From assembly GCF_900100395.1 (NCBI RefSeq), contig NZ_FNFB01000007.1, positions 62,001 to 126,000 of the forward strand: DNA of 64,000 nt, given 5' to 3'. This DNA is from Nonomuraea maritima. Lineage in GTDB: Bacteria; Actinomycetota; Actinomycetes; Streptosporangiales; Streptosporangiaceae. The position numbers and the translations under genes were made by a program. The notes beneath the pieces are model-generated. The model searched no databases. It was given only the letters and a program-made list of their open reading frames with translations, and was not told the DNA's origin. Shown here piece after piece: positions 8,248 to 15,190 of this stretch (position 1 is its first letter; each line of letters starts with the position of its first letter).

Positions 8248-8268
8248 TTTCCGAATTATCTTCGGAAA
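8248..8268. promoter_or_regulatory. Inverted repeat, probable Lrp operator
   Basis: Perfect 8-bp arms TTTCCGAA and TTCGGAAA separated by TTATC, centred 14-34 bp upstream of the Lrp-family start and about 85 bp upstream of the DUF2000 start. It is the only AT-rich stretch in the intergenic region. The position suits autoregulation and control of the divergent gene. Confidence 0.6.
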
Positions 8269-8343
8269 CTCGGCATTGAGGTTGAATGAAGGACGGCTTC
8301 TCGTCGACTCTTCTGGGGGAACTTCGGAGAGAGGAGCCGACGC

Positions 8344-8787
8344 ATGGAGACACTCGAACGGCGCAGCGACCTGCCCACCAGGCAGCTCGCGGTCAAGTGG
8401 GTGGTCGTGGTCGACCGTGACCTGCACCGGGGGCTACAGGCCAACGCCGTCGCCTGCCTGGCCGCCTCCGTCGCGGCGGCCGTGCCCGCGATCGTCGGGT
8501 CCGGCGGGCCCGACGCCTCGGGCGGCGCGCACGCCGGGCTGCCGTGGACGGGGTGCGCGGTGCTCGCCGCCCCCGCCGCCATCGTCCGCCGGATCAGGAA
8601 CGACGCGGCGGCCGAGCCGGAGCTGGTGGTGTCGGACATGGTCGACATCGCGCAGCGGACCGGCGTCTACGACGACTACCTCGCGGAGCTGGCGCGTACG
8701 GAGGAGCCCGCGTACCACGCGGTCAGCCTGTTCGGCCCCCGCGCGGTCGTGGAGCGCCTCACCGCCCGGCTGCCCCTGCTGCGCTGA
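8344..8787 (+). CDS. DUF2000 family protein
   Basis: 147 aa. It begins with the DUF2000-like pattern AVKWVVVVDRDLHRGLQANA and continues with AAIVRRIRNDA and YHAVSLFGPRAVVERLTARL. DUF2000 proteins are small alpha/beta proteins of unknown biochemical role, often next to Lrp/AsnC or AraC regulators in actinobacteria and proteobacteria. AGGAG lies 7-8 nt before the ATG. It is divergent from the Lrp gene across the inverted repeat at 8248-8268, and is therefore its likely target. Confidence 0.75.
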   Translation: METLERRSDLPTRQLAVKWVVVVDRDLHRGLQANAVACLAASVAAAVPAIVGSGGPDASGGAHAGLPWTGCAVLAAPAAIVRRIRNDAAAEPELVVSDMVDIAQRTGVYDDYLAELARTEEPAYHAVSLFGPRAVVERLTARLPLLR

Positions 8788-8882
8788 GGCCCTCAGCGCA
8801 CGGCGAGCAGGGCGGCGAGGGCCCTCAGCGTGCGGAAGGGACGTTGCGGCGAGGGCCCTCAGCGTGCGGAGGGACGTGCGGC
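8788..8882. repeat. Three imperfect direct repeats at a convergent gene junction
   Basis: Copies of a unit beginning GGCCCTCAGCG lie at about 8788, 8821 and 8854. The second and third are 33-34 nt apart and nearly identical over about 32 nt (one base inserted). Each of these two carries the palindrome GAGGGCCCTC (8817-8826, 8851-8860). The last copy encodes the final residues of the FtsX permease (PSAR-stop), so the repeat appears to be a duplicated gene end. It may also act as a terminator. Confidence 0.6.
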
Positions 8883-11237
8883 CAGCACGGTGGCGCAGGC
8901 GGCGAGGACGAGGCAGGCGGCGACCACCCCGGCGATGAGCGGCCACGGCACCACGAGCGGGACGTCCGCGTTCATGGCCGTGGCGAACGCGCCGCGCATG
9001 CCGAGCAGCGCCGGCAACGCCACCACGAGTCCGAGCCCGGTGCCGAGCAGCACCGCCAGCGCCGACTCCGCGGCCACCGTGCCGAGCACCTGCCGCCGCG
9101 TCGCGCCCGCCAGGCGCAGCACCGCGAGGTCGCGGGCCCGGCCGGCCGCCGACGTCACCATCGTGTTCACGAGGGCCACGCCCGCGTACGCCGTGGTCAC
9201 CACGACGAGCAGCACGGTGGCGATCCACACCAGCCGGTCCTCGGCGGCGTCCGCCTCCGCCGCGTACGTGGGCACGTCCACCACCCGCGCGCCCGCCCCG
9301 ACCGGCGCGGACGTGCCCGCGAGGTACGCCTCGGAGGCCAGCGCCGCAGGGTCGTGCCTCCTCAGCCACTCACGGGACAGCAGCACGTCGGCGCCCGCGT
9401 CCCGCACCACACCGGCCACCGTCGGCGACGCCGAGGTGCCGTCCTCGAACGACACCCGCAGCGTCGAGCCGGGCCGCAGCCCCCGGTCCTCGGCCAGCCA
9501 GTCGGCCACGAGCACCCAGTCCTCGTCGCGGAGCGCGTCGAGCGAGCCGGACACCACCTCGGCCTCACCCACCCGCGCCAGCACTTCCGGGGTGGCGCCG
9601 ATGGCGCTCAGCGGGTCGCCGTCCGGCTCGTACACGCCGGTGAACAGGTACGACTCAGCGCCGCCCGCCGACGCCGCCGCGTCCGTCAGGCCCGGTGTGC
9701 CGTCCGGGACGACGACCGCGTCCGCCCGGATCGTGGTGGCCCGCACCGCCGCGAACCCGGCGGCGGTGGTCTGCACCATCCCCGTGATCAGCACCGCGCA
9801 CCCCACCGTGACCAGCACCGGCGTGGCCGTGGCCGCCGTACGGCGCACCGCGGTCAGCGCGCTCTCGCGGACGAGCATCCCCGTCGCGCCGCGACCACGG
9901 GACAGCGGCCACGACACCAGCCGCGCCACCGGCGGCACCACCGCGGGCGACAGCAGCGCCAGCCCCGCGATCACCCCCATGGCCGCGACCAGGCCCGACA
10001 TCACGAACGAGTCCGAGCCGTCCGAGGAGCCCGCGCGGGCCGCTGCCGCGAGGCCCAGCGCGCAGCACACCGCCCCGGCGATCCACCGCGCGCGCGGCAT
10101 CGGACGGTCGTCCACCTCGGCCTCGCGCAGCGCCTCCAGCGGACGCACCCGCGCGGCCCGCCGCGACGCCGACCACACGCCCGCCAGCGTGACGAGCACG
10201 CCCACCGCGAACGCGCCCGCGAGCGGGAGCGGCGTGAGCCGCACCGTGAAGCCCGGCGGCTCGAACCCGGCCGCGACCAGCACGTCCCCGAGGACGGGGC
10301 CGAGCGCCGCGCCGGCCGTCACCCCGGCCGCCGTCGCCGTGACACCGACGAGCAGCGCCTCGCCGTACACCATCCGCCGCACCTGGCGCGGCGTCGCACC
10401 GACGGCCCGCAGCAGGCCGAACTCGCGGCGCCGCTGCGCCACGCCCACCGCGAACGTCGACCCCACCACGAGCATGGACACGAACGCGGACAGCGCGGAC
10501 ATGCCGGTGAGCACCTGGAGGCCGATCCAGCGGGTCCGCTCGTCCGCGCGCGGCTCCAGCACGCTCCGCCCGTCGCCGGTGTGCACCGTGCCGTCCGCGC
10601 CCGCCGCCGTCCGCGCGGCCTCGGCGACCGCGCTCACGTCCGCCCCCGGCTTCGTGACCAGGCCGATCGCCCGCACGCCCGCCGACAGAGGCGCCGCCTG
10701 CGCGTCGCTCAGGTACACGCCAGGCCCGTCCACCGTGCCGGAGACGGCGTACGTCGCCGGGCCGTGCACGGTCAGCACGGACACCCGCGCCCCCGGCGCG
10801 ACCCCCAGCGACCGGTCCAGCGCCACCTCTCCGTCCCGCGGCGCGCGCCCTTCCACCAGCCGGTACGGCGCCAGCAGAGCCGCCGACCACGCGTACCCCC
10901 GGTCGCTCACCGCCGGCCTGCCGTCGATGACCGGCTGCGCGTAGAACGTCCGGTCCGGTACGGCCCGCGCCACCCCCGGGATCGCGCCCAGCCGTTCCTC
11001 CAGCGCCGCGACCGTCTCGGGTGACCACGGGCGGTCCGGGGCGAAATTGCCGTCGTCGCGTTCGAGCACCGGCACCGAGACGAACACCGGCGCTCCGGCC
11101 AGCCGGTCGGGCACCTCGGCCCCGGACGAGGCCAGCGCGAGGAAGCTCGTCGACACCATCGCCATGCCGAGGAACAGCACGGCGAACCCCCCGGCGAAGG
11201 AGGGCCACCGCTCCCGCAACGTCGCGAAGGCCGTCAT
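8859..11237 (-). CDS. FtsX-like ABC transporter permease (two MacB-type halves)
   Basis: 792 aa. Topology: N-terminal helix (about 13-36), large extracytoplasmic domain, three helices with the FtsX core around 275-360, two linker helices, second extracytoplasmic domain, and three more C-terminal helices. RRREFGLLRAVGATPRQVRR and RARDLAVLRLAGATRRQV are the two coupling-helix motifs of the FtsX/MacB family. It would pair with the ATPase whose stop overlaps this ATG (ATGA). Such exporters move lipids, lipoproteins or antimicrobial peptides rather than importing nutrients. It ends inside the repeated segment at 8788-8882. Confidence 0.9.
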   Translation of the reverse strand: MTAFATLRERWPSFAGGFAVLFLGMAMVSTSFLALASSGAEVPDRLAGAPVFVSVPVLERDDGNFAPDRPWSPETVAALEERLGAIPGVARAVPDRTFYAQPVIDGRPAVSDRGYAWSAALLAPYRLVEGRAPRDGEVALDRSLGVAPGARVSVLTVHGPATYAVSGTVDGPGVYLSDAQAAPLSAGVRAIGLVTKPGADVSAVAEAARTAAGADGTVHTGDGRSVLEPRADERTRWIGLQVLTGMSALSAFVSMLVVGSTFAVGVAQRRREFGLLRAVGATPRQVRRMVYGEALLVGVTATAAGVTAGAALGPVLGDVLVAAGFEPPGFTVRLTPLPLAGAFAVGVLVTLAGVWSASRRAARVRPLEALREAEVDDRPMPRARWIAGAVCCALGLAAAARAGSSDGSDSFVMSGLVAAMGVIAGLALLSPAVVPPVARLVSWPLSRGRGATGMLVRESALTAVRRTAATATPVLVTVGCAVLITGMVQTTAAGFAAVRATTIRADAVVVPDGTPGLTDAAASAGGAESYLFTGVYEPDGDPLSAIGATPEVLARVGEAEVVSGSLDALRDEDWVLVADWLAEDRGLRPGSTLRVSFEDGTSASPTVAGVVRDAGADVLLSREWLRRHDPAALASEAYLAGTSAPVGAGARVVDVPTYAAEADAAEDRLVWIATVLLVVVTTAYAGVALVNTMVTSAAGRARDLAVLRLAGATRRQVLGTVAAESALAVLLGTGLGLVVALPALLGMRGAFATAMNADVPLVVPWPLIAGVVAACLVLAACATVLAARPSAR

Positions 11238-11998
11238 GACGCGGTCTCCAGGGCGGCCATCCGGGCGGCGACCAGCTCGGCGGTGACGGTTCCCGCGTAC
11301 TCGTCGACCACGACGCCGTCGGCCAGGAACACCACCCGGTCGGCGTAGGAGGCCGTCACCGGGTCGTGCGTCACCATGATCATCGTCTGTCCGTGGTCGT
11401 CGACCAGCGCGCGCAGCATCCCGAGGATCTGCCGGGACGCCCTGGTGTCGAGCTGGCCGGTCGGCTCGTCGGCGAACACCACGGCGGGCCGGGTGATCAG
11501 CGCCCGCGCGATGGCCACCCGCTGCTGCTCGCCGCCGGACAGTCCGCTCGGCCGGTGCCCCGCTCTGTCGGCGAGTCCGACCTCCGCCAGTGCCGCCCTG
11601 ACCAGCTCGGACGGCGCCGCCCGCCCGGCCAGGCGCAGCGGGAGCGCCACGTTCTGCTCGGCGGTGAGCGCGGAGACCAGGTTGAACGCCTGGAAGACGA
11701 ACCCCACCCGCTCACGGCGCAGCAGGGTGAGGCCGTGCTCGCTCAGCGAGCCGAGGTCGGTGCCGTCGATGACGACCGTGCCGCCGGTCGGCCGGTCCAG
11801 GCCGGCCGCGCAGTGCAGCAGGGTCGACTTGCCGGAGCCCGACGGGCCCATGATCGCCGTCAGGGTGCCCGCGCGGAAGCCTGCCGTCACCCCGCCGAGG
11901 GCTCTGACCGCGCGGTCGCCCTTGCCGTACAGCCGCCGCACCTCCTCCAGCCGTACGGTCTCCTTGAGATCGGCGCGCTGTGTGTCTGTCGGTTGCAT
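11234..11998 (-). CDS. ABC transporter ATP-binding protein, LolD/MacB type
   Basis: 254 aa from ATG 11998. Walker A GPSGSGKST, Q-loop FVFQAFNLVSALT, signature LSGGEQQRVAIARAL, Walker B VVFADEPTGQLD and the switch His in MIMVTHDP are all intact, so it should be active. The FQ-FNL and EPTGQLD pattern is typical of the LolD/MacB/FtsE subgroup that partners with FtsX permeases. It is coupled to the downstream permease by a 4-bp overlap. A sensor kinase is divergent 110 bp away and may sense the same compound. Confidence 0.92.
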   Translation of the reverse strand: MQPTDTQRADLKETVRLEEVRRLYGKGDRAVRALGGVTAGFRAGTLTAIMGPSGSGKSTLLHCAAGLDRPTGGTVVIDGTDLGSLSEHGLTLLRRERVGFVFQAFNLVSALTAEQNVALPLRLAGRAAPSELVRAALAEVGLADRAGHRPSGLSGGEQQRVAIARALITRPAVVFADEPTGQLDTRASRQILGMLRALVDDHGQTMIMVTHDPVTASYADRVVFLADGVVVDEYAGTVTAELVAARMAALETAS

Positions 11999-12095
11999 AC
12001 GTTCAGGAAAGCCGCCCGCGCCCGGCGGGCGCACGGGCGCGGGGGCGAGACATGGGGGTAGACCCAGCACTACCGCGCCCGTGCGCCGGGTCGGC

Positions 12096-12101
12096 TAGCG
12101 T
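12096..12101 (+). promoter_or_regulatory. -10 box TAGCGT, leaderless start
   Basis: TAGCGT is followed by exactly 7 nt and then GTG (12109). No convincing -35 is visible. Confidence 0.45.
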
Positions 12102-12108
12102 CGGGGGA

Positions 12109-13314
12109 GTGCTCGCCCGTACCGCTCTGGCGGCGATGACCCGACGGCCGTCGGCGTTCCTGCGCTCGTCGTGGCCGTGGCGCTCGCTGGCCTATCTGGC
12201 GGGCAGCGCCGTCCACGCGGTGGCGGCGTGCGTGCTGATCTACGCGGCGTACGCGTACGGCGTGGGGGTGGCGACCCTCGCGGGGCTGCTCGCGGTGGCG
12301 GCGCTCGCCCTGCCGTCGGCGGCGTTCGAGCGATGGCGGCTGCGGCTGGTCGACCGGGTGCCCGCGGGCGACCCGCACGTGCCGCCGCCACGGCCGGGCC
12401 CGCGGGCCTGGCTCACCACCCGGCTGCGCGAGCAGGCGACCTGGCGCGAGCTGGGGTTCACGGTCGTCGCGGTGTTCGCGATGTGCTGGATGGACGTGGG
12501 GCTGGTCGCCTCGGCGCTCTGGCTGCCGCTGCTGCTGATGTCGGGGCCGTTCCAGCCGAGCATGACCGCGCTGGAGGGCCTGCCGCTGGTCGCCGCGGGG
12601 CTGCTGCTGCTCCCGCTGTTCGCCTACCTGGCGGCCGCGTGGGCGGGCTCCCGGGCGCTGATCGTGCGGGCCGTCCTCGCGCCGGGCGACGCCGAGATCA
12701 TCAGGTCTCGCGCCCGGCTGGTCGACGCGTTCGAGGCCGAGCGCCGCCGCATCGAGCGCGACCTGCACGACGGCGCCCAGCAGCGGCTGGTGTCCCTCAG
12801 CATGAAGCTCGGCCTGGCCCGGCTCGACCTCCCGCCGGGGTCGCCCGCCGAGGCGCAGCTCGCCGAGGCGCACGAGGAGGCCAAGCGGGCCCTGGCCGAG
12901 CTGCGCGAGCTGATCAGGGGCGTCCATCCGCAGGTGCTCACCGACCGGGGTCTCGGCGCGGCCGTCCACGACGTGGCGGGCCGCTCGCCGGTCCCCGTCG
13001 ACGTGGACGTCTCGCTGCCCGGCCGGTTGCCGCCCTCGATCGAGGTGGCCGCCTACTACGTGGTGTCGGAGGCGCTCGCGAACGTCGCCAAGCACAGCCG
13101 GGCGCGACGCGGCTTCGTGCGCGGCCGGCTGCACGACGGCACGCTGGTGCTGGAGGTCGGCGACGACGGGGTGGGCGGCGCCGACGCGTCGGCGGGGTCC
13201 GGCCTGGCCGGGCTCGCCGACCGGGTCGCCGTGACGGACGGCGTGCTGACGCTGTCCAGCCCGGCCGGCGGGCCGACGGTGCTGCGGGTGGAGATCCCGT
13301 ACGACATACCCTGA
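12109..13314 (+). CDS. Sensor histidine kinase, LiaS/NarX-like (HisKA_3)
   Basis: 401 aa from GTG 12109. The N-terminal half has about four membrane helices in two pairs with little extracytoplasmic sequence, like the intramembrane-sensing kinases linked to ABC exporters. The HisKA_3 motif RIERDLHDGAQQRLVSLSMK has the phospho-acceptor His near residue 220. The HATPase domain shows VVSEALANVAKHSRARR (N box) and GDDGVGGADASAGSGLAGL (G boxes). The start is set by the TAGCGT box 7 nt upstream; ATG 12136 is an alternative. It is divergent from the FtsX exporter. No response regulator lies next to it, which is unusual for the family. Confidence 0.88.
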   Translation: MLARTALAAMTRRPSAFLRSSWPWRSLAYLAGSAVHAVAACVLIYAAYAYGVGVATLAGLLAVAALALPSAAFERWRLRLVDRVPAGDPHVPPPRPGPRAWLTTRLREQATWRELGFTVVAVFAMCWMDVGLVASALWLPLLLMSGPFQPSMTALEGLPLVAAGLLLLPLFAYLAAAWAGSRALIVRAVLAPGDAEIIRSRARLVDAFEAERRRIERDLHDGAQQRLVSLSMKLGLARLDLPPGSPAEAQLAEAHEEAKRALAELRELIRGVHPQVLTDRGLGAAVHDVAGRSPVPVDVDVSLPGRLPPSIEVAAYYVVSEALANVAKHSRARRGFVRGRLHDGTLVLEVGDDGVGGADASAGSGLAGLADRVAVTDGVLTLSSPAGGPTVLRVEIPYDIP

Positions 13315-13456
13315 CACCCCCGCCGCCCTCGCCCACACGACCCACACCACCCCCAGTCACCTCCTCCCGCCACTCCCATCACCCCCCACCGCCTCGCCGG
13401 CCCGACGGAGCGGCCTCGGGGCGAAGGAGTGCCTTCGGCGGTGGGCGGAAAAGGTG

Positions 13457-13485
13457 TTGAGCCGTTGTGGCGCGGTGGTTAGCGT
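13457..13485 (+). promoter_or_regulatory. Promoter, -35 TTGAGC / 17 nt / -10 TAGCGT
   Basis: TTGAGC (13457-13462) and TAGCGT (13480-13485) are separated by 17 nt. ATG 13493 follows the -10 by 7 nt, a textbook leaderless arrangement. Confidence 0.65.
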
Positions 13486-13492
13486 GCAGCCC

Positions 13493-14311
13493 ATGAGTGC
13501 ACTCACGCGGCACCGCCTGACCCCCGAGAAAACCGGCCCGGCGCTGCGCGCGCTGAGCGAGTGGACACCGCCCGACGCCCCGAGCGGCGGCCTGCACCCC
13601 GGAGACGTCGGCTGGCAGCTGCGCTTGGAGGACGCGGAGTTCTTCCTGTGGACCGAAGGCACGGCGCCGGCGGCGGTCGGCTTCCTCGACGGCCCCGTGC
13701 TCCGGGTGACCACCGCGCCCGGCGCCGACCTCGGGGCGCTCGCGGCCGACGCCGACGAGCTCCTCGTCGCCGGCAACGACTGGTGCGACGGCCTGCCCGT
13801 GCCCGGGTGGGAGCGTGAGAAGGAGTCCTGGGTCGTCCTGTCGTGGGCACCGCGTCCGGTGTCGAGCCGCGCCGAGCCGGTCGACGCGGCCAATGCGCCC
13901 GACCGGGTGCTGGTGCAGCGGGCGGCCTTCGCGGGCTCCACGTTCACCGTCGAACGCTGGCATCGGATGAAGCGGTCACCGGCGGGCGAGCTGGCGGTGG
14001 AGGCGCTCGTGCGCACGCCCGCGGGTGAGCCCGCCGCCGCCGCGACCGGCTGGTTCGCGGGTGTGGGCAGGTGCGGGCTGCTGGAGCCGGTAGGCACCGA
14101 TCCGGACCATCGCGGGCACGGCTACGGGCGCGACGCCGTGCTGAGCGTGTGCGCGGCCCTCGTCGAGCGGGGCGCGAGCGCGGTCGCCGTCGTGACACCG
14201 GCATCGAACGAGGCCGGGGTGGCGTTCTACCGAGCGGTCGGGTTCACCGTCGTTCGCGAGAACCGCGACTGGGTACGCGCCGGACGCGTCCTTCAGGAAT
14301 CTACAACGTAA
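13493..14311 (+). CDS. GNAT family N-acetyltransferase, double-domain size
   Basis: 272 aa. The C-terminal third is a GNAT fold: GRCGLLEPVGTDPDHRGHGY contains the acetyl-CoA pyrophosphate loop (R-G-H-G-Y-G-R), followed by VTPASNEAGVAFYRAVGF, the usual beta5-alpha4 end. The N-terminal half (1-150) has no strong motif and resembles a degenerate second GNAT copy, a common arrangement in actinobacteria. Substrate unknown. Start fixed by the leaderless promoter; an upstream in-frame ATG at 13454 would precede the -35. Confidence 0.8.
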   Translation: MSALTRHRLTPEKTGPALRALSEWTPPDAPSGGLHPGDVGWQLRLEDAEFFLWTEGTAPAAVGFLDGPVLRVTTAPGADLGALAADADELLVAGNDWCDGLPVPGWEREKESWVVLSWAPRPVSSRAEPVDAANAPDRVLVQRAAFAGSTFTVERWHRMKRSPAGELAVEALVRTPAGEPAAAATGWFAGVGRCGLLEPVGTDPDHRGHGYGRDAVLSVCAALVERGASAVAVVTPASNEAGVAFYRAVGFTVVRENRDWVRAGRVLQESTT

Positions 14312-14343
14312 AGGCGTCGGCTTGGCCGCACCGCCATGCGGCC

Positions 14344-14374
14344 GCCCCGGCTGGAAAGGCTCGCCAGCCGGGGC
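14344..14374 (+). terminator. Hairpin after the GNAT gene
   Basis: Arms GCCCCGGCTGG and CCAGCCGGGGC form a perfect 11-bp stem with a 9-nt loop, 32 nt after the GNAT stop. No U-tract follows, as is common in high-GC actinomycetes. Confidence 0.6.
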
Positions 14375-14456
14375 GCCGGGCAGCAGCCGCCGCTCGGATG
14401 CTCGGGATGTGGCTGTGACAGGCGGAAAGGCGCGTCGGGTGGGTCACCGGCGGCGT

Positions 14457-14462
14457 TAGCAT
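14457..14462 (+). promoter_or_regulatory. -10 box TAGCAT, leaderless lexA start
   Basis: TAGCAT is followed by 7 nt and GTG 14470. The upstream ATG at 14461 lies inside this box, so it is unlikely to be the start. I find no LexA-type SOS box (TCGAAC-N4-GTTCGA style) here. Confidence 0.5.
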
Positions 14463-14469
14463 GTCGCGG

Positions 14470-15126
14470 GTGACCACCTACGATCATGACGCGTTCGAGC
14501 ACCTCGACCTCTCGGCCCTGCCGCAGCGACAGCAGCGGATTCTGGCCGTGATCCGCGACTGGGTGGTCCGCTACGGGTACGCGCCGAGCACCCGCGAGAT
14601 CGCCAGGGCGGTCGGGCTCCGCTCGTCCTCGTCGGTGTCGAAGCACCTGAGGAGCCTGGAGGAGCAGGGGCTGCTGCGCCGGGGCGCGACGGTGACCCGG
14701 CCGATGGACGTGCGGCTGTTCCTGCGGCCCCCGGCCCAGGAGCAGCCCAGTGACCTGGTGACCGTGCCGGTGGTCGGCGACATCGCCGCGGGCACGCCCA
14801 TCACGGCCGTCGAGCACGTCGACGACACGCTCACCCTGCCGCGCGACCTCACCGGGCGGGGCGAGGTGTTCGCCCTCCGGGTGCGCGGCGACTCGATGAT
14901 CGACGCGGCCATCTGCGACGGCGACGTCGTCGTGGTGCGGCAGCAGCCCGAGGCATACTCGGGCCAGATCGTCGCGGCGATGATCGACGGCGAGGCCACC
15001 GTGAAGGTCTATCGCCGGCGCGACGGGAAGGTGCTCCTCGAACCCCGCAACCCCGCCTATGGTGTCATCGACGGCACCGGCGCCGTGGTGCTGGGCATCG
15101 TCGTCTCGGTCCTGCGCAGCGTCTGA
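14470..15126 (+). CDS. lexA: LexA-type repressor/autoprotease
   Basis: 218 aa from GTG 14470. N-terminal winged HTH (RQQRILAVIRDWVVRYGYAP, STREIARAVGLRSSSSVSKH). The C-terminal S24 domain has the Ala-Gly cleavage site in DIAAGTPI, the nucleophile Ser in GDSMIDA and the general-base Lys in ATVKVYRR, so autocleavage residues are complete. LexA represses SOS genes until RecA filaments trigger cleavage. The expected self-regulatory SOS box is not visible upstream, so this may be a second LexA-like copy or one controlling few genes. It is monocistronic, with a strong hairpin after it. Confidence 0.88.
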   Translation: MTTYDHDAFEHLDLSALPQRQQRILAVIRDWVVRYGYAPSTREIARAVGLRSSSSVSKHLRSLEEQGLLRRGATVTRPMDVRLFLRPPAQEQPSDLVTVPVVGDIAAGTPITAVEHVDDTLTLPRDLTGRGEVFALRVRGDSMIDAAICDGDVVVVRQQPEAYSGQIVAAMIDGEATVKVYRRRDGKVLLEPRNPAYGVIDGTGAVVLGIVVSVLRSV

Positions 15127-15142
15127 AACACGACCTGAAACG

Positions 15143-15185
15143 TGACGAAGGCCCGGCGCGATCGCATCGCGCCGGGCCTTCGTCA
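15143..15185. terminator. Bidirectional terminator hairpin
   Basis: A 20-bp perfect stem (arms start TGACGAAGGCCCGGCGCGAT) with a CGC loop, between the convergent lexA and GH27 genes. It is the strongest hairpin in the window and suits termination from both sides. Confidence 0.9.
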
Positions 15186-15190
15186 TGTCA

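Noticed and set aside
8788..8882. Three short direct repeats as a CRISPR or attachment site
   Set aside because: Units are contiguous and diverged, match a gene end, and have no integrase or spacers nearby.
8830..10944. A 704-codon open frame on the plus strand opposite the FtsX permease, and many similar long antisense frames
   Set aside because: In 72% GC DNA the frames opposite real genes stay open by chance. The permease strand carries family motifs (RAVGATPRQ) and the antisense products are Arg/His/Pro-rich without any domain.
14312..14470. SOS box upstream of lexA
   Set aside because: No TCGAAC/GTTCGA pair or close variant was found on reading both strands.
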